A stretch of DNA of 64,000 nt from NCBI GenBank assembly GCA_964455905.1, contig CAYVYN010000001.1, forward strand, positions 1-64,000, written 5' to 3'. The translations under genes and the position numbers were made by a program. Origin of the DNA: CAIJXB01 sp964455905. Its GTDB lineage: Bacteria > Chlamydiota > Chlamydiia > Chlamydiales > Rhabdochlamydiaceae. The notes beneath the pieces are model-generated. The model was not told where the DNA came from and did not search any database. It saw nothing but the letters and a program-made list of their open reading frames with translations. Shown here one piece after another: positions 43,612 to 51,999 of this stretch. Within the stretch, counting starts at the first letter, position 1. Every line of letters begins with the position of its first letter.

Positions 43612-43932
43612 ATGGGAAAACAATCCAGACAAAAAATTAGAATTCGCTTGAAAGGATATGATCAAAGAGTTCTCGATCGCTCCATTCAAGACATCGTAGA
43701 AACAGCAAAAAGAACAGGTGCTCGTATTGTAGGACCTATTCCTCTTCCTACTAAAATAGAGAAGGTTTGCGTTCTAAGATCTCCTCACGTGGATAAAAAA
43801 TCTCGCGAGCAGTTCGAAACACGTACACATATTCGTATGTTAGACATCCTAAGCCCAACACCAGACACCATCGATAAATTGAAGGTTCTTCCTGTTGCTG
43901 CAGGCGTCGACATTAAAATTAAAGTAGCTTAA
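43612..43932 (+). CDS. rpsJ: 30S ribosomal protein S10
   Basis: The 106 residues match uS10: QKIRIRLKGYDQRVLDRSIQDIVETAKRTGARIVGPIPLPTK and EQFETRTHIRMLDI. It closes the str-type operon directly after fusA, ending at a terminator, rather than heading an S10 operon as in E. coli. Confidence 0.98.
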   Translation: MGKQSRQKIRIRLKGYDQRVLDRSIQDIVETAKRTGARIVGPIPLPTKIEKVCVLRSPHVDKKSREQFETRTHIRMLDILSPTPDTIDKLKVLPVAAGVDIKIKVA

Positions 43933-43942
43933 CGCTAATTTT

Positions 43943-43976
43943 AAGGACCGCGTTTTACACTCGGTCCTTTTCTTTT
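43943..43976 (+). terminator. Rho-independent terminator after rpsJ
   Basis: AAGGACCG (43943-43950) pairs with CGGTCCTT (43962-43969) around an 11-nt loop, followed by a T-rich run TTCTTTT. It ends the rpsL operon. Confidence 0.85.
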
Positions 43977-44090
43977 CACTCTATTTTCTATTCTTATTTT
44001 CACGATAAAATCACAAAGTTCAAGATCACTCAAGACTTCATCTAGTTGTTTTTAAGAAAAGACCAACTGTCGCAGTCAGTCTTTATAGGG

Positions 44091-44432
44091 CTACGGATAT
44101 TGATTATGATTTGGATCATCTTGATAAATAAGATCAAAAGGAGGAACTTTTTCTTGCGTAGTTGTTTTTCCAACAACAACTCCATCGCGAACATATAAAA
44201 TAAAATGATTTTCATAAATCAATTGATTTCCGGCAGTGATCCTTTCAACATAAACGTATTCTTCCATCCCATTTTTATAACGAACGGTATAAGGTTCTCC
44301 ATTCGCATCAATGACTCTTTGTACAGGAAATCCAACCTGCACATTTGTAAATGTTTCTTGGGTCATCATAGCTGATTTAGAAAAACAACTACAAAACAAC
44401 AAACAACAACTCAATAAAAGATTTTTCTTCAT
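44091..44432 (-). CDS. Small lipoprotein, possibly BamE/SmpA-like
   Basis: The 113 residues start with a signal peptide whose end LLFCSCF offers a lipobox cysteine near residue 14-16. The mature domain (TFTNVQVGFPVQRVIDANGEPYTVRYKNGMEEYVYVERITAGNQLIYENHFILYVRDGVVV) has the start-of-helix then beta-sheet pattern of SmpA/BamE/OmlA domains, in which G-x-x-x-x-x-V-x-x-x-x-G-x-P precedes two or three strands. BamE stabilises the outer-membrane assembly machine. The call is by pattern. It follows the 148-residue gene by 13 bp and is likely in one operon with rodA. Confidence 0.55.
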   Translation of the reverse strand: MKKNLLLSCCLLFCSCFSKSAMMTQETFTNVQVGFPVQRVIDANGEPYTVRYKNGMEEYVYVERITAGNQLIYENHFILYVRDGVVVGKTTTQEKVPPFDLIYQDDPNHNQYP

Positions 44433-44445
44433 CTAACCATCCACC

Positions 44446-44892
44446 TTACAACTGATTTTGACGCCAAATTTTTCCACTTATTTTTGTACGAAGATCATCT
44501 GGGGTAGAAAATTCTCCGTGCATATGATAAAGCTCGCGAGTCTGCTTTTCATAAAATTCAAAACCCTCAAACCCTGTTTCTTTTACACGAAATTCCCACC
44601 CAATTTTATCTTCCTTAATAAACCCTTTACCGCTCACCTTTCCGACAGCATAATTTTCCATACCAAGATGAAATTCAAAAGGTGTTATGTCAAAAAACAT
44701 AAACTGATTAATCATAATATCCGAAAGACCCTTTACTTGAATTTCTTGCGTACACTCAATACAGCCCTCTGCATTTTTTTCCTGTATTTTCCAACGAGTA
44801 AAAAAAACAAGTTCTTCTTCTACCATATTCAAGTGAATCTTTCCTTCTCCTAACCATGTGCCAGGAGAAAATAAAAATAAATGCTTTTCCAT
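44446..44892 (-). CDS. Conserved-looking hypothetical protein
   Basis: The 148 residues form an apparent beta-rich domain without signal peptide: MEKHLFLFSPGTWLGEGKIHLNM, then VKGLSDIMINQFMFFDI, GKVSGKGFIKEDKIGWEFR and YHMHGEFSTPDDLRTKISGKIWR. Alternating strands with glycine turns suggest a small barrel, perhaps lipocalin-like, but I do not recognise a family. Its stop-start junction with rodA (1-bp overlap of frames) and the following lipoprotein gene put it in an envelope-related operon. Confidence 0.65.
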   Translation of the reverse strand: MEKHLFLFSPGTWLGEGKIHLNMVEEELVFFTRWKIQEKNAEGCIECTQEIQVKGLSDIMINQFMFFDITPFEFHLGMENYAVGKVSGKGFIKEDKIGWEFRVKETGFEGFEFYEKQTRELYHMHGEFSTPDDLRTKISGKIWRQNQL

Positions 44893-46025
44893 TAAAACAT
44901 GAACCTTCTGCTATAAATACTCTGAATAATTCCTAATGCCGTCATTGTAGATAGAATAGATGACCCTCCATAAGTTATCAAGACTAAAGGAACCCCTGTA
45001 ATAGGCAAAAAACCAGACATCATGCCCATGCTGACAATCATATGCATTGCTAAGTAGACCGTAATACCCGCAGAAAGAAGTCTGCCAAACCTATCCTTAG
45101 CTACAGCAGTTACCTGAAAGCTAAAATAAATTAAACCAAAAAAAAGAAGCAGCATCAAAAAAACTCCAACTAACCCGAACTCCTCACTATAAGCTGCAAA
45201 AACAGAATCTGTATGAGCAGCAGGAAGCCACTGTTTTCCAGTAAACTCACTTTTCCTCCAACCGCTCCCCCACATACCCCCCAAAGAAATAGCAGTTTGA
45301 GAAGCTTTTTGATGATATGTATTGGGATTTAACCTTTCATATTGATACTCTTTGATGACTTTTGTCACATAAGGCCTCATCTCTTCGTACGGTAAAATTC
45401 CTAAAAACAAAGAACTCACAAAAAGAAGCCCTGCCATAGCAAGTCCTGACATCACAACAAGAACACGACGCTTAATCCCTCCAAAATAAAACATGACCAG
45501 TGCAATAGGAAATAAAACAAGAGCCGTGCCTAAATCTGGCTGTTTTAGAATAAGCAAAAAAGGAATAGCGACGATTACAATTGCTTGAAATGCTGTTTTA
45601 CGACTTTGAATATCTTGTGTTTTTCTTTCTAAAAAGCCACTAAGAGCTATAACGACACAAAGTTTTGCGTATTCAGAAGGTTGAAATGCCAATCCAAGAC
45701 CCGGAATTCGATACCATCTTTGCACATTTTGAATAGGATCAGTAAAAAACAGCCCAAAAAGCATGACAGCAGTCACGACATATAAAAAAACACTCCACTT
45801 TCGGAGTTTTTGATAATCAAAGGTAGCAAACAATAAATAGACACAAAAGCCTATACCATACCACTTGATTTGGCTAATAACAAAAGGAGTAAAAAAACTT
45901 TCTTCTATTTTATCCCAACTATCACAGGTTGTTGCTGAAATCACTAGTAGACTCATTAACATAAGGCCAATAAGTATAGGGATGGTTCTAAAATCGATTC
46001 TAGAAAGGTACTGAAAACTCCACAT
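44892..46025 (-). CDS. rodA: SEDS-family peptidoglycan glycosyltransferase RodA
   Basis: Polymerises peptidoglycan in the inner membrane. The 377 residues have about ten membrane helices. SEDS blocks are RIPGLGLAFQPSEYAKL, LKQPDLGTALVLFPIALVMFYFGG, AISLGGMWGSGWRKSEFTGKQWLPAAHTDSVFAAYSEEFGLVG and LPITGVPLVLITYGGSS. The KQ-x-x-LP-x-HTD loop (WLPAAHTDSVF) is RodA-like rather than FtsW-like. I place the start at 46025 behind AGGTG; the frame is open 38 codons further, reaching the birA start. In Chlamydia, RodA and its partner make the septal ring peptidoglycan. Confidence 0.93.
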   Translation of the reverse strand: MWSFQYLSRIDFRTIPILIGLMLMSLLVISATTCDSWDKIEESFFTPFVISQIKWYGIGFCVYLLFATFDYQKLRKWSVFLYVVTAVMLFGLFFTDPIQNVQRWYRIPGLGLAFQPSEYAKLCVVIALSGFLERKTQDIQSRKTAFQAIVIVAIPFLLILKQPDLGTALVLFPIALVMFYFGGIKRRVLVVMSGLAMAGLLFVSSLFLGILPYEEMRPYVTKVIKEYQYERLNPNTYHQKASQTAISLGGMWGSGWRKSEFTGKQWLPAAHTDSVFAAYSEEFGLVGVFLMLLLFFGLIYFSFQVTAVAKDRFGRLLSAGITVYLAMHMIVSMGMMSGFLPITGVPLVLITYGGSSILSTMTALGIIQSIYSRRFMF

Positions 46026-46137
46026 AAACACCTGTATTAAAAGAAAACTAAAAAAAAATAGATTTTTTTCTATTTCAGGATTATACTCGATCCAGCAACT
46101 TCCCGACAGAAATATTTTATTTTGAACGTAAAAAAAC

Positions 46138-46890
46138 ATGAATAAAACGACACTAGTTAACTACATACACTTTGACTCTATTCATTCAACAAACACATGG
46201 ACTAAAGAAAACGCCTCCATACTTGATCCTCAAAAAATATCCTGCATCACAGCGAACGAACAACTTTCTGGGAAAGGACGACTTCTTAGAAAGTGGATCT
46301 CACCAAAAGATTGCAACCTTTATGCTACGCTCTTTTTCTGTTTACCGAGGCAGTTTCCCTACACGCAAAACCTAGCCCAACTTCTTTCTATTTCGTGTTG
46401 CAAATGCTTGAACAAACTAAACTTCGACGTAAAAATTAAATGGCCTAATGACCTCCTTTTAGATCAAAAAAAATTAGGAGGAATTCTTTGTGAAACTACC
46501 CAGGTCTCTAATTTTTTAGGAGTTATTCTCGGAGTTGGATTAAATATAAATATGCCTGAAGAACTTCTTGGCACTATTGACCAGCCCGCCACGTCTCTTC
46601 TTCAACACGGAGGAAAAAGCTGGCCTGTTTCAGAAATTTTAGCATCTTTACTGGATCAGTTCATAGACGATTTAGCTCTTTTTAAAACAGATGGATTTGC
46701 TCCATTTCAAACGCAGTACAATACAAAACTACTTTTTTTAGGAGAGCACATCTCTTGGAAAGTCGGAGACGAACTTCTAACAGGAATCTGCGAAGGAGCA
46801 TCTCCTGAAGGACAACTTTGCGTACGTCTTCCCTCTGGAAAGACTACCCAACTGTTTTCTGGAGAAATTCAAAAAGGGCTCATCAAATGA
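46138..46890 (+). CDS. birA: Biotin--protein ligase (BirA catalytic type)
   Basis: Attaches biotin to carboxyl carrier protein. The 250-residue product has only the catalytic and C-terminal domains, without a DNA-binding domain, so it cannot act as the biotin repressor. Seen are FDSIHSTNTWTKENA, the ATP/biotin loop GKGRLLRKWISPKDCNLYATLFF, IKWPNDLLLDQKKLGGILCE and GVGLNINMP. It is divergent from rodA, an arrangement I recall from Chlamydia. Confidence 0.92.
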   Translation: MNKTTLVNYIHFDSIHSTNTWTKENASILDPQKISCITANEQLSGKGRLLRKWISPKDCNLYATLFFCLPRQFPYTQNLAQLLSISCCKCLNKLNFDVKIKWPNDLLLDQKKLGGILCETTQVSNFLGVILGVGLNINMPEELLGTIDQPATSLLQHGGKSWPVSEILASLLDQFIDDLALFKTDGFAPFQTQYNTKLLFLGEHISWKVGDELLTGICEGASPEGQLCVRLPSGKTTQLFSGEIQKGLIK

Positions 46891-47074
46891 AGCTATTTAT
46901 TTAATAGCTGTCTGTACTACTTTTTTTATTACCTCTCAAGTAGAGCACCATCCCTTCCTTGGAATCCTTTTTATGGCTAATTACGGCAACTGCGACCTTT
47001 AAGCCTCAATCAATATAGAAATTACTAGAAAGACTCTTGTTCACAAGGAAGATATAGAACAACAAAATTAAGTC

Positions 47075-47833
47075 TTAGTGGCCTCCGGTAAGAAAACTAC
47101 TATCCGGAACAACCTTAATTTCAGGATGAATTTTAGCAGATAGGATCTGCTGAATCGCTTGTAATGTGGATCCAATAGAAGAAGGACAAGTTGTACAAGC
47201 TCCTTTATATGCAATCACAAGCTCTCTCCCATCTGTCAAGCTAACAATTTCAATCCCTCCCGCATCCAATTCTATATAAGGACGAATGTCAAGGGCTATA
47301 ACGTCTTCAAGAACTACAATTTGCTGCTTTAAAGAAAGCTCATCCCATCCTGGATAAGGCCCACCCTCTAAAGAAGGCTGCATAGGAGTTGGCACATACT
47401 CTTCTGAAAGTGGAATATCAAGACAAGCCTTAGCTGCATCTTCAATTGCATCTAATACAAGATTTAAACAACGATACTCTTCCTTAGGAAAGGCTTCTTT
47501 TTCTTTTTTATCTCTTAAATGCTTATCTATGAGATCTGCTCCAATCTTCTGGGCTTGATCATAATTTTTACGCATGAGAACCTCGCAACAAGCTTCTGCT
47601 GCCCCTAAAAGAGCAGAGGGACCTATAGCGCTAAATTTAGCATCGGCAATAACACCGTCCCACTCATCTACCAACCAAAAAATTTTAACCTTAAATCCTT
47701 CCGAATTTTCCGCAAATCCCACTGCCAAACGCATGTTTCTTTGCTGAGCATCTTCTAAAGAAAAACTGCCAACGAATTTAGGCCTTTCGATTTTTTCTGA
47801 GAGTTTTCGACTAAATTGCATCCACGAATTCAT
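47075..47833 (-). CDS. NifU-like protein: degenerate IscU half plus Nfu domain
   Basis: The 252 residues start with an IscU-like half (about 1-140). Two of the three cluster-scaffold cysteines are absent: the first block reads GFAENSEG and the second SAIGPSALLGAA, where family members have a cysteine each. Only Cys122 (EEYRCLN) remains. The C-terminal Nfu domain (about 165-245) keeps its CxxC, GACTTCPSSIGST (Cys213, Cys216), which can bridge a 4Fe-4S cluster between two subunits. It overlaps the nifS-like gene by 4 bp. As I recall, Chlamydia has nifU-nifS-pgm in the same order. A carrier rather than a scaffold role is inferred. Confidence 0.8.
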   Translation of the reverse strand: MNSWMQFSRKLSEKIERPKFVGSFSLEDAQQRNMRLAVGFAENSEGFKVKIFWLVDEWDGVIADAKFSAIGPSALLGAAEACCEVLMRKNYDQAQKIGADLIDKHLRDKKEKEAFPKEEYRCLNLVLDAIEDAAKACLDIPLSEEYVPTPMQPSLEGGPYPGWDELSLKQQIVVLEDVIALDIRPYIELDAGGIEIVSLTDGRELVIAYKGACTTCPSSIGSTLQAIQQILSAKIHPEIKVVPDSSFLTGGH

Positions 47834-48969
47834 GATAAAACACCTTTAGAACATTCTTTTAACTGGTTAACAGAAGACACAATCGCTTCCACTGTCTGGA
47901 CCACCTCTTCCTCTGTGGAATCCCAAGCTAAAGAAAAACTGACAGCAGAACCCGCTATATGAGGAGGATTTCCCATCAGTAATAAAATTCTCTCTAGAGA
48001 TTGAAATTTTCCTCCCCCTATTGAAGCATAGATACCTTTTGCATTTAAAAGATAAAGCAACGCCTCGGCATAAACACCCGGAAATGCTATAGCAGAACAG
48101 TTAGGGAGCCTGTCTGCCTCCTTACAAATAATAACAGCGTCTGGAAAAGCACTTAAAACGCTAGCCTCTAGCAAATCTCTCAATCTTGCTATTTCCATAG
48201 AGTAACATTCAAACTTCTCTTGAATTTCTGAAACTGCGTAAGCAAGTGAAGAAACTTCAAAAACCGGATCCTGAATTTTACCTGGAATAAGAGGATGAAT
48301 CGGGGTTCCTTTCTTGACAACAGCAAGTCCAGTTCCCTGAAGCCCGTGAATTAAAGAACCATCCAGACTCATAAAGTCCAAATTCAAATCCTCAAAACGA
48401 AAAAATAATTTTCCCATCACATAGCTAGCATCAAGATGAAAAAGAACATTTTTTTCTCGACAAAGCTCTGCTAAATCATGAACAGGCTGAATTACGCCTG
48501 TAAGACCATTAGCCCAGGAAATAGAAAACACAGCGGTCTTTGGAGTAATCGCTTTGGCTAAAGCTTGTTTCGTAATCTGTCCTTTACTATTTACTGCTAT
48601 TTCTTTTACTACACAACCCAAAGATTCCATCTGTTTAAACGAGAGCCCTGTAGACACTTCTTCTATGGAACCCGTTAGAAAAAGAGTTTTTCCTGTCTCT
48701 CTTGTTATCTGCAAATAAGCATTAAGCAAAACATGATAAGTCGCTTCAGCAGATCCGCTATTTAAAAAAAGAGAATCTCCTTGAGCAGCTCCTAACGCAG
48801 CTAGCAAACCAGCGCGACTTTTTTCTAATGGGTAAAGCTGCTGCTGCCCAACAAAATGAGATGAAAAACTAGCACCCCAATACTCCTTAGACGCGCGTTT
48901 AGCAACATCCAAAACTTCCATAAAAGGCCTAGTAGCACTATGATTATCCAAATAAACAGACTCGCTCAT
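47830..48969 (-). CDS. Cysteine-desulfurase-like (NifS family) protein lacking catalytic residues
   Basis: The 379 residues have the aminotransferase V fold of NifS/IscS: SVYLDNHSATRP at the start, LFLNSGSAEATYHVLL, FSISWANGLTGVIQPVHDLAELC and LFHLDASYVMGKL. Key sites differ. Where NifS has the histidine that stacks on PLP there is GSIEEVSTG. Where it has the SGHKxHGPKG lysine there is DGSLIHGLQG, with Leu in place of the PLP lysine. The cysteine loop is replaced by SIGGGKFQSLE. It should not be a normal desulfurase. The ATG at 48969 overlaps the gpmA stop (ATGA); a TTG three codons earlier is possible. Confidence 0.8.
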   Translation of the reverse strand: MSESVYLDNHSATRPFMEVLDVAKRASKEYWGASFSSHFVGQQQLYPLEKSRAGLLAALGAAQGDSLFLNSGSAEATYHVLLNAYLQITRETGKTLFLTGSIEEVSTGLSFKQMESLGCVVKEIAVNSKGQITKQALAKAITPKTAVFSISWANGLTGVIQPVHDLAELCREKNVLFHLDASYVMGKLFFRFEDLNLDFMSLDGSLIHGLQGTGLAVVKKGTPIHPLIPGKIQDPVFEVSSLAYAVSEIQEKFECYSMEIARLRDLLEASVLSAFPDAVIICKEADRLPNCSAIAFPGVYAEALLYLLNAKGIYASIGGGKFQSLERILLLMGNPPHIAGSAVSFSLAWDSTEEEVVQTVEAIVSSVNQLKECSKGVLS

Positions 48970-49634
48970 ATCTTGCAAAAAGTCCCCTGTTCATATTCAT
49001 ACGAAATTAAAGCTCCTGTGGCAATTTCAAGCTGCAAAACGGCTTCTTCTGAAAGACCTTCTATATGCATTACAATAGCCCTTAAAGAATTCCCATGAGC
49101 GCAAACAAAGACATTTTCTCCTTTTTCCAAATGAGAAACGATCACATCTTTAAAAAAAGGAATCGCTCTTGCTGCAGTGTCTTCTAAAGTTTCTCCTGCA
49201 GGGGGTGCTACACGATAACTTCGCCTCCACAGCTTCACCTGATCAACGCCAAATTCAGCAGCAACCTCTTCCTTGTTCTTCCCCTGTAAATCACCATACA
49301 TACGCTCATTAAGCTGCCAAGCAATATGGGTTGGAATAAGATCTTCTCGTTGACTACCTTTAAGATACCACTTTTCTAAGGAAGAATCTGCAGAATGGAT
49401 TCTGCAAGGAACTTTTCCTAAGCGATTTTCTGCCATAACGAGAAATACAGTCATTTGAGAGCGAATAAGCTCTGAAGTGTAAATCACATCAATCCGCGTG
49501 TCTGCGATTTGCTTTCCTGCTAAAGATGCTTCTGTAATCCCCTCCAAAGAAAGTGGAATATCAACCCAGCCCGTAAATATATTTTTTTTATTCCACGCAG
49601 ACTGTCCGTGACGAAGCAGTATTAGTTTTGCCAT
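48966..49634 (-). CDS. gpmA: 2,3-bisphosphoglycerate-dependent phosphoglycerate mutase
   Basis: Interconverts 3- and 2-phosphoglycerate in glycolysis. The 222 residues begin LILLRHGQSAWNKKNIFTGWVDIPLS, with the phosphohistidine near residue 8. They also contain YGDLQGKNKEEVAAEFG and RVAPPAGETLEDTAARAIPFF, and end with the second histidine in VCAHGNSLRAIVMHI. It is first in the gpmA-nifS-nifU cluster. Confidence 0.95.
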   Translation of the reverse strand: MAKLILLRHGQSAWNKKNIFTGWVDIPLSLEGITEASLAGKQIADTRIDVIYTSELIRSQMTVFLVMAENRLGKVPCRIHSADSSLEKWYLKGSQREDLIPTHIAWQLNERMYGDLQGKNKEEVAAEFGVDQVKLWRRSYRVAPPAGETLEDTAARAIPFFKDVIVSHLEKGENVFVCAHGNSLRAIVMHIEGLSEEAVLQLEIATGALISYEYEQGTFCKI

Positions 49635-50100
49635 ACAATTACCCCTTAGCTATTTTCTTCAGCATATCAACATTCTCTTAGCAAAAAAACAAAAATTTGC
49701 AAGACGCTACAATTATTACAAAATTTAATCTTTTAAACCTAAAATAAAATTAGACAAAGAGAAACTAGCTTTATGAGTTTTTCCATTATACTAGTAGGTG
49801 CCCCCTCTTCCAGTCGCAATAAAAAGACTTTTGAATCCACTCTCTAGGACCTAAAGAAAAAAGACAAAAACAACTTTTCCATAGAAATCACCATAAAAAT
49901 TTTAAACTAAAAACAAATCCCAATAGGAAACCAAGGGAAAACAATTCACCAACTAGAATAAATCTTCTGAGAAGAGGAACTATTCAAAAAAAATCAGCCA
50001 TTTCTTAAAAAAAGTTCTGTCTGCCTGATTTTGCCCCGAGAAAAAGGTTATCTTTATAGAATTCTTGCTTTTTACTTCCCTGCCGGGTATTATTTACCAC
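49635..50100. other. Non-coding stretch between divergent gpmA and rluB
   Basis: About 466 bp, AT-rich, holding the promoters of both flanking genes. A -10-like TATAGA lies near 50056. A 24-codon plus frame from the ATG near 49773 (MSFSIILVGAPSSSRNK) may be a gene fragment; nothing else is seen. Confidence 0.4.
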
Positions 50101-50805
50101 ATGGAACAAAAAAAAAGATTAAGTAAAGCCCTCGCAGCAGCAGGCGTAGCTTCAAGAAGACAATCTGAAGAGCTAATTTTCGAAGGAAAAGTTAAGGTAA
50201 ACGGTGTTGTGGTCAAGACACCCCAAACCCTCGTGTCCTGGGGAACAGATGAAATTATCGTCGATAAAGTAAAACTTTCCAAGGAACAATCTAAACTATA
50301 CTTTCTTCTCAACAAGCCTAAAGGGTACATCTGCTCTAACGCACGCGTTGGAACAAAAAGAATTGTTAGAGATTTATTTGGCGCTGTCCCCGAACGACTT
50401 TTTACAGTAGGAAGACTCGATAGAGAAACAACAGGTCTACTTATAGTAACAAATGACGGACACTTTGCAAACTCAGTGATACACCCATCTGCCAACATCA
50501 CAAAAGAATACCTCGTAAAAACACAAAATGAACCATTCCACGAGCAGCTAGTAAAAATTTCGGCAGGAGTAGACATAGACGGCGACTGGGTTAAACCTGT
50601 CAAAGTAACCAAAGTCCGAAAAGGCACCCTAAAAATTGTAGTGCGTGAAGGTAAGAAACGAGAAGTCCGATTACTTGTGCAAAATGCAGGACTAGAGGTT
50701 CTAGAACTCACAAGAATTCGCATAGGAGGTCTTCAACTTGGTGACATTCCAGAAGGCACCTACCGAGAAATGACAGAAGCAGAAAAAAAAGCGATTTTCT
50801 CATGA
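50101..50805 (+). CDS. RsuA/RluB-family pseudouridine synthase
   Basis: Makes a pseudouridine in rRNA. The 234 residues have an N-terminal S4 RNA-binding domain (KRLSKALAAAGVASRRQSEELIFEGKVKVNG). The RsuA-type catalytic motif follows, FTVGRLDRETTGLLIVTNDG, with its aspartate, and the family GKKREVRLLVQNAGLEVLELTRIRIGGLQLGDIPEGTYREM near the end. I chose the ATG at 50101; a TTG at 50065 would add 12 residues and neither has a strong ribosome-binding site. It overlaps the next gene by 4 bp. Confidence 0.9.
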   Translation: MEQKKRLSKALAAAGVASRRQSEELIFEGKVKVNGVVVKTPQTLVSWGTDEIIVDKVKLSKEQSKLYFLLNKPKGYICSNARVGTKRIVRDLFGAVPERLFTVGRLDRETTGLLIVTNDGHFANSVIHPSANITKEYLVKTQNEPFHEQLVKISAGVDIDGDWVKPVKVTKVRKGTLKIVVREGKKREVRLLVQNAGLEVLELTRIRIGGLQLGDIPEGTYREMTEAEKKAIFS

Positions 50806-51917
50806 AAAAACGACCTAAAACCATCAATCCTGAATGGGACATAATCTATCCACTACTGATTGCAAAATGGCGCAAGCTTATGGAGCTTCCTCTTGGGCCT
50901 GAAGATAGACTGCAAACTAGAGAATTTCAATCTTTAGTCCAGAGCCTCTTAGCTTATAGAGAATCCAAAGAACTTTTTTCTAAAGACGCGATCGGAGCCT
51001 ATTTGATGTACGAATGGCCTATCCAGTACGCGGAAGCTCTCAGCTTATTTAAAGAACTACCGAAAAGACCTACCAGGGTCTTAGAGCTAGGAGCCGCAGC
51101 CTCCCCCTATTCACTAGCAGCCGCACAACATGGGGCGACTGAAATTTTCGCTCTCGACGACCGAGAACCCGTTCTTAGACACGGAGCTGACATTGCTGGA
51201 AATTTAGGACATCCTATATCTATTAGAACCTGCGATCCTAGAAACGTGAGAGCCTTTCCGGTAACAGGGAAATGGGACCTGATCGTTCTTTCTCACTCTC
51301 TTTTTGACTTATTCCCTTCTGAAGGTGAGCAAATAAATTATATTCAATGGATATTACCTCTTCTTTCAGAAGATGGACACCTTCTAATTGTCGAATCGTC
51401 AGCCACCGAAATAAATAAAAAATTCCTCTCTCTAAGAGATAGAATTGCAGATTTAAAAATATCAATTGCAGCTCCATGCCTATGGAAAGGAAACTGCCCT
51501 GCTTTAAAACACGGATCTTCTCCTTGTTTTGCGCAAAGACCCCTTGAAAAGCCAGCGATGCTAAAAGAAATCCAAAGAGCCTGTCAAATCAATCTAAGCT
51601 CTTTAAAAATGTCTTACATCATCCTTCGCTCTCCAGAAGCAAAAGCTCCCGTTTTACCGGAAAATTTATATCGAGTAGTTAGCCCTCCAGTTGACACTTT
51701 CAAAGGACAAAGATTCTTTCTTTGCGGAGTAAAAGGCAAAAAAACATTAGGGTCAACTCTAAAACTACACCCCAAACACTCCAAAGCTTTCGACTACCTA
51801 CAAAGAGGTGATGTAATCGCTATAGAATCTGCTTCCGAAATAGACAACGATATGCAGATTACAGAAAAGACTGAAGTTACTCTGTACGCTCCTTGCAGCA
51901 AACCAGTTCCTTCATAA
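50802..51917 (+). CDS. Rsm22-like methyltransferase with four-cysteine cluster motif
   Basis: The 371 residues contain a Rossmann SAM-binding core (RVLELGAAASPYSLAAAQHGATEIFALDDREP, residues 92-123; later WDLIVLSHSLFDLFP). A cysteine set follows at 226, 232, 242 and 261 (APCLWKGNCPALKHGSSPCF). This order is that of the Rsm22/METTL17 family, whose eukaryotic members bind a 4Fe-4S cluster and act in mitochondrial small-subunit assembly. The bacterial role is likely also ribosomal. It overlaps the pseudouridine synthase gene by 4 bp, consistent with an rRNA-related job. Assignment is by motif only. Confidence 0.65.
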   Translation: MKKRPKTINPEWDIIYPLLIAKWRKLMELPLGPEDRLQTREFQSLVQSLLAYRESKELFSKDAIGAYLMYEWPIQYAEALSLFKELPKRPTRVLELGAAASPYSLAAAQHGATEIFALDDREPVLRHGADIAGNLGHPISIRTCDPRNVRAFPVTGKWDLIVLSHSLFDLFPSEGEQINYIQWILPLLSEDGHLLIVESSATEINKKFLSLRDRIADLKISIAAPCLWKGNCPALKHGSSPCFAQRPLEKPAMLKEIQRACQINLSSLKMSYIILRSPEAKAPVLPENLYRVVSPPVDTFKGQRFFLCGVKGKKTLGSTLKLHPKHSKAFDYLQRGDVIAIESASEIDNDMQITEKTEVTLYAPCSKPVPS

Positions 51918-51999
51918 TCCCCAACCAGAGAAAGATGTTTACAGAAACAATTCTATCTAGCTATAGTCATTACAATCTCTTTAACTGGAAGCAATGTAT

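Noticed and set aside
46026..46139. A 38-residue N-terminal extension of RodA.
   Set aside because: It would abut the birA start and leave no promoter space; AGGTG precedes the ATG at 46025, giving the usual family length.
50094..50723. A 209-codon minus-strand frame opposite the rluB-type gene, and a 173-codon one opposite pit (53545-54066).
   Set aside because: Both are shadows of well-supported genes; their composition is low-complexity (Ser/Thr/Pro-rich) and they lack ribosome-binding sites.
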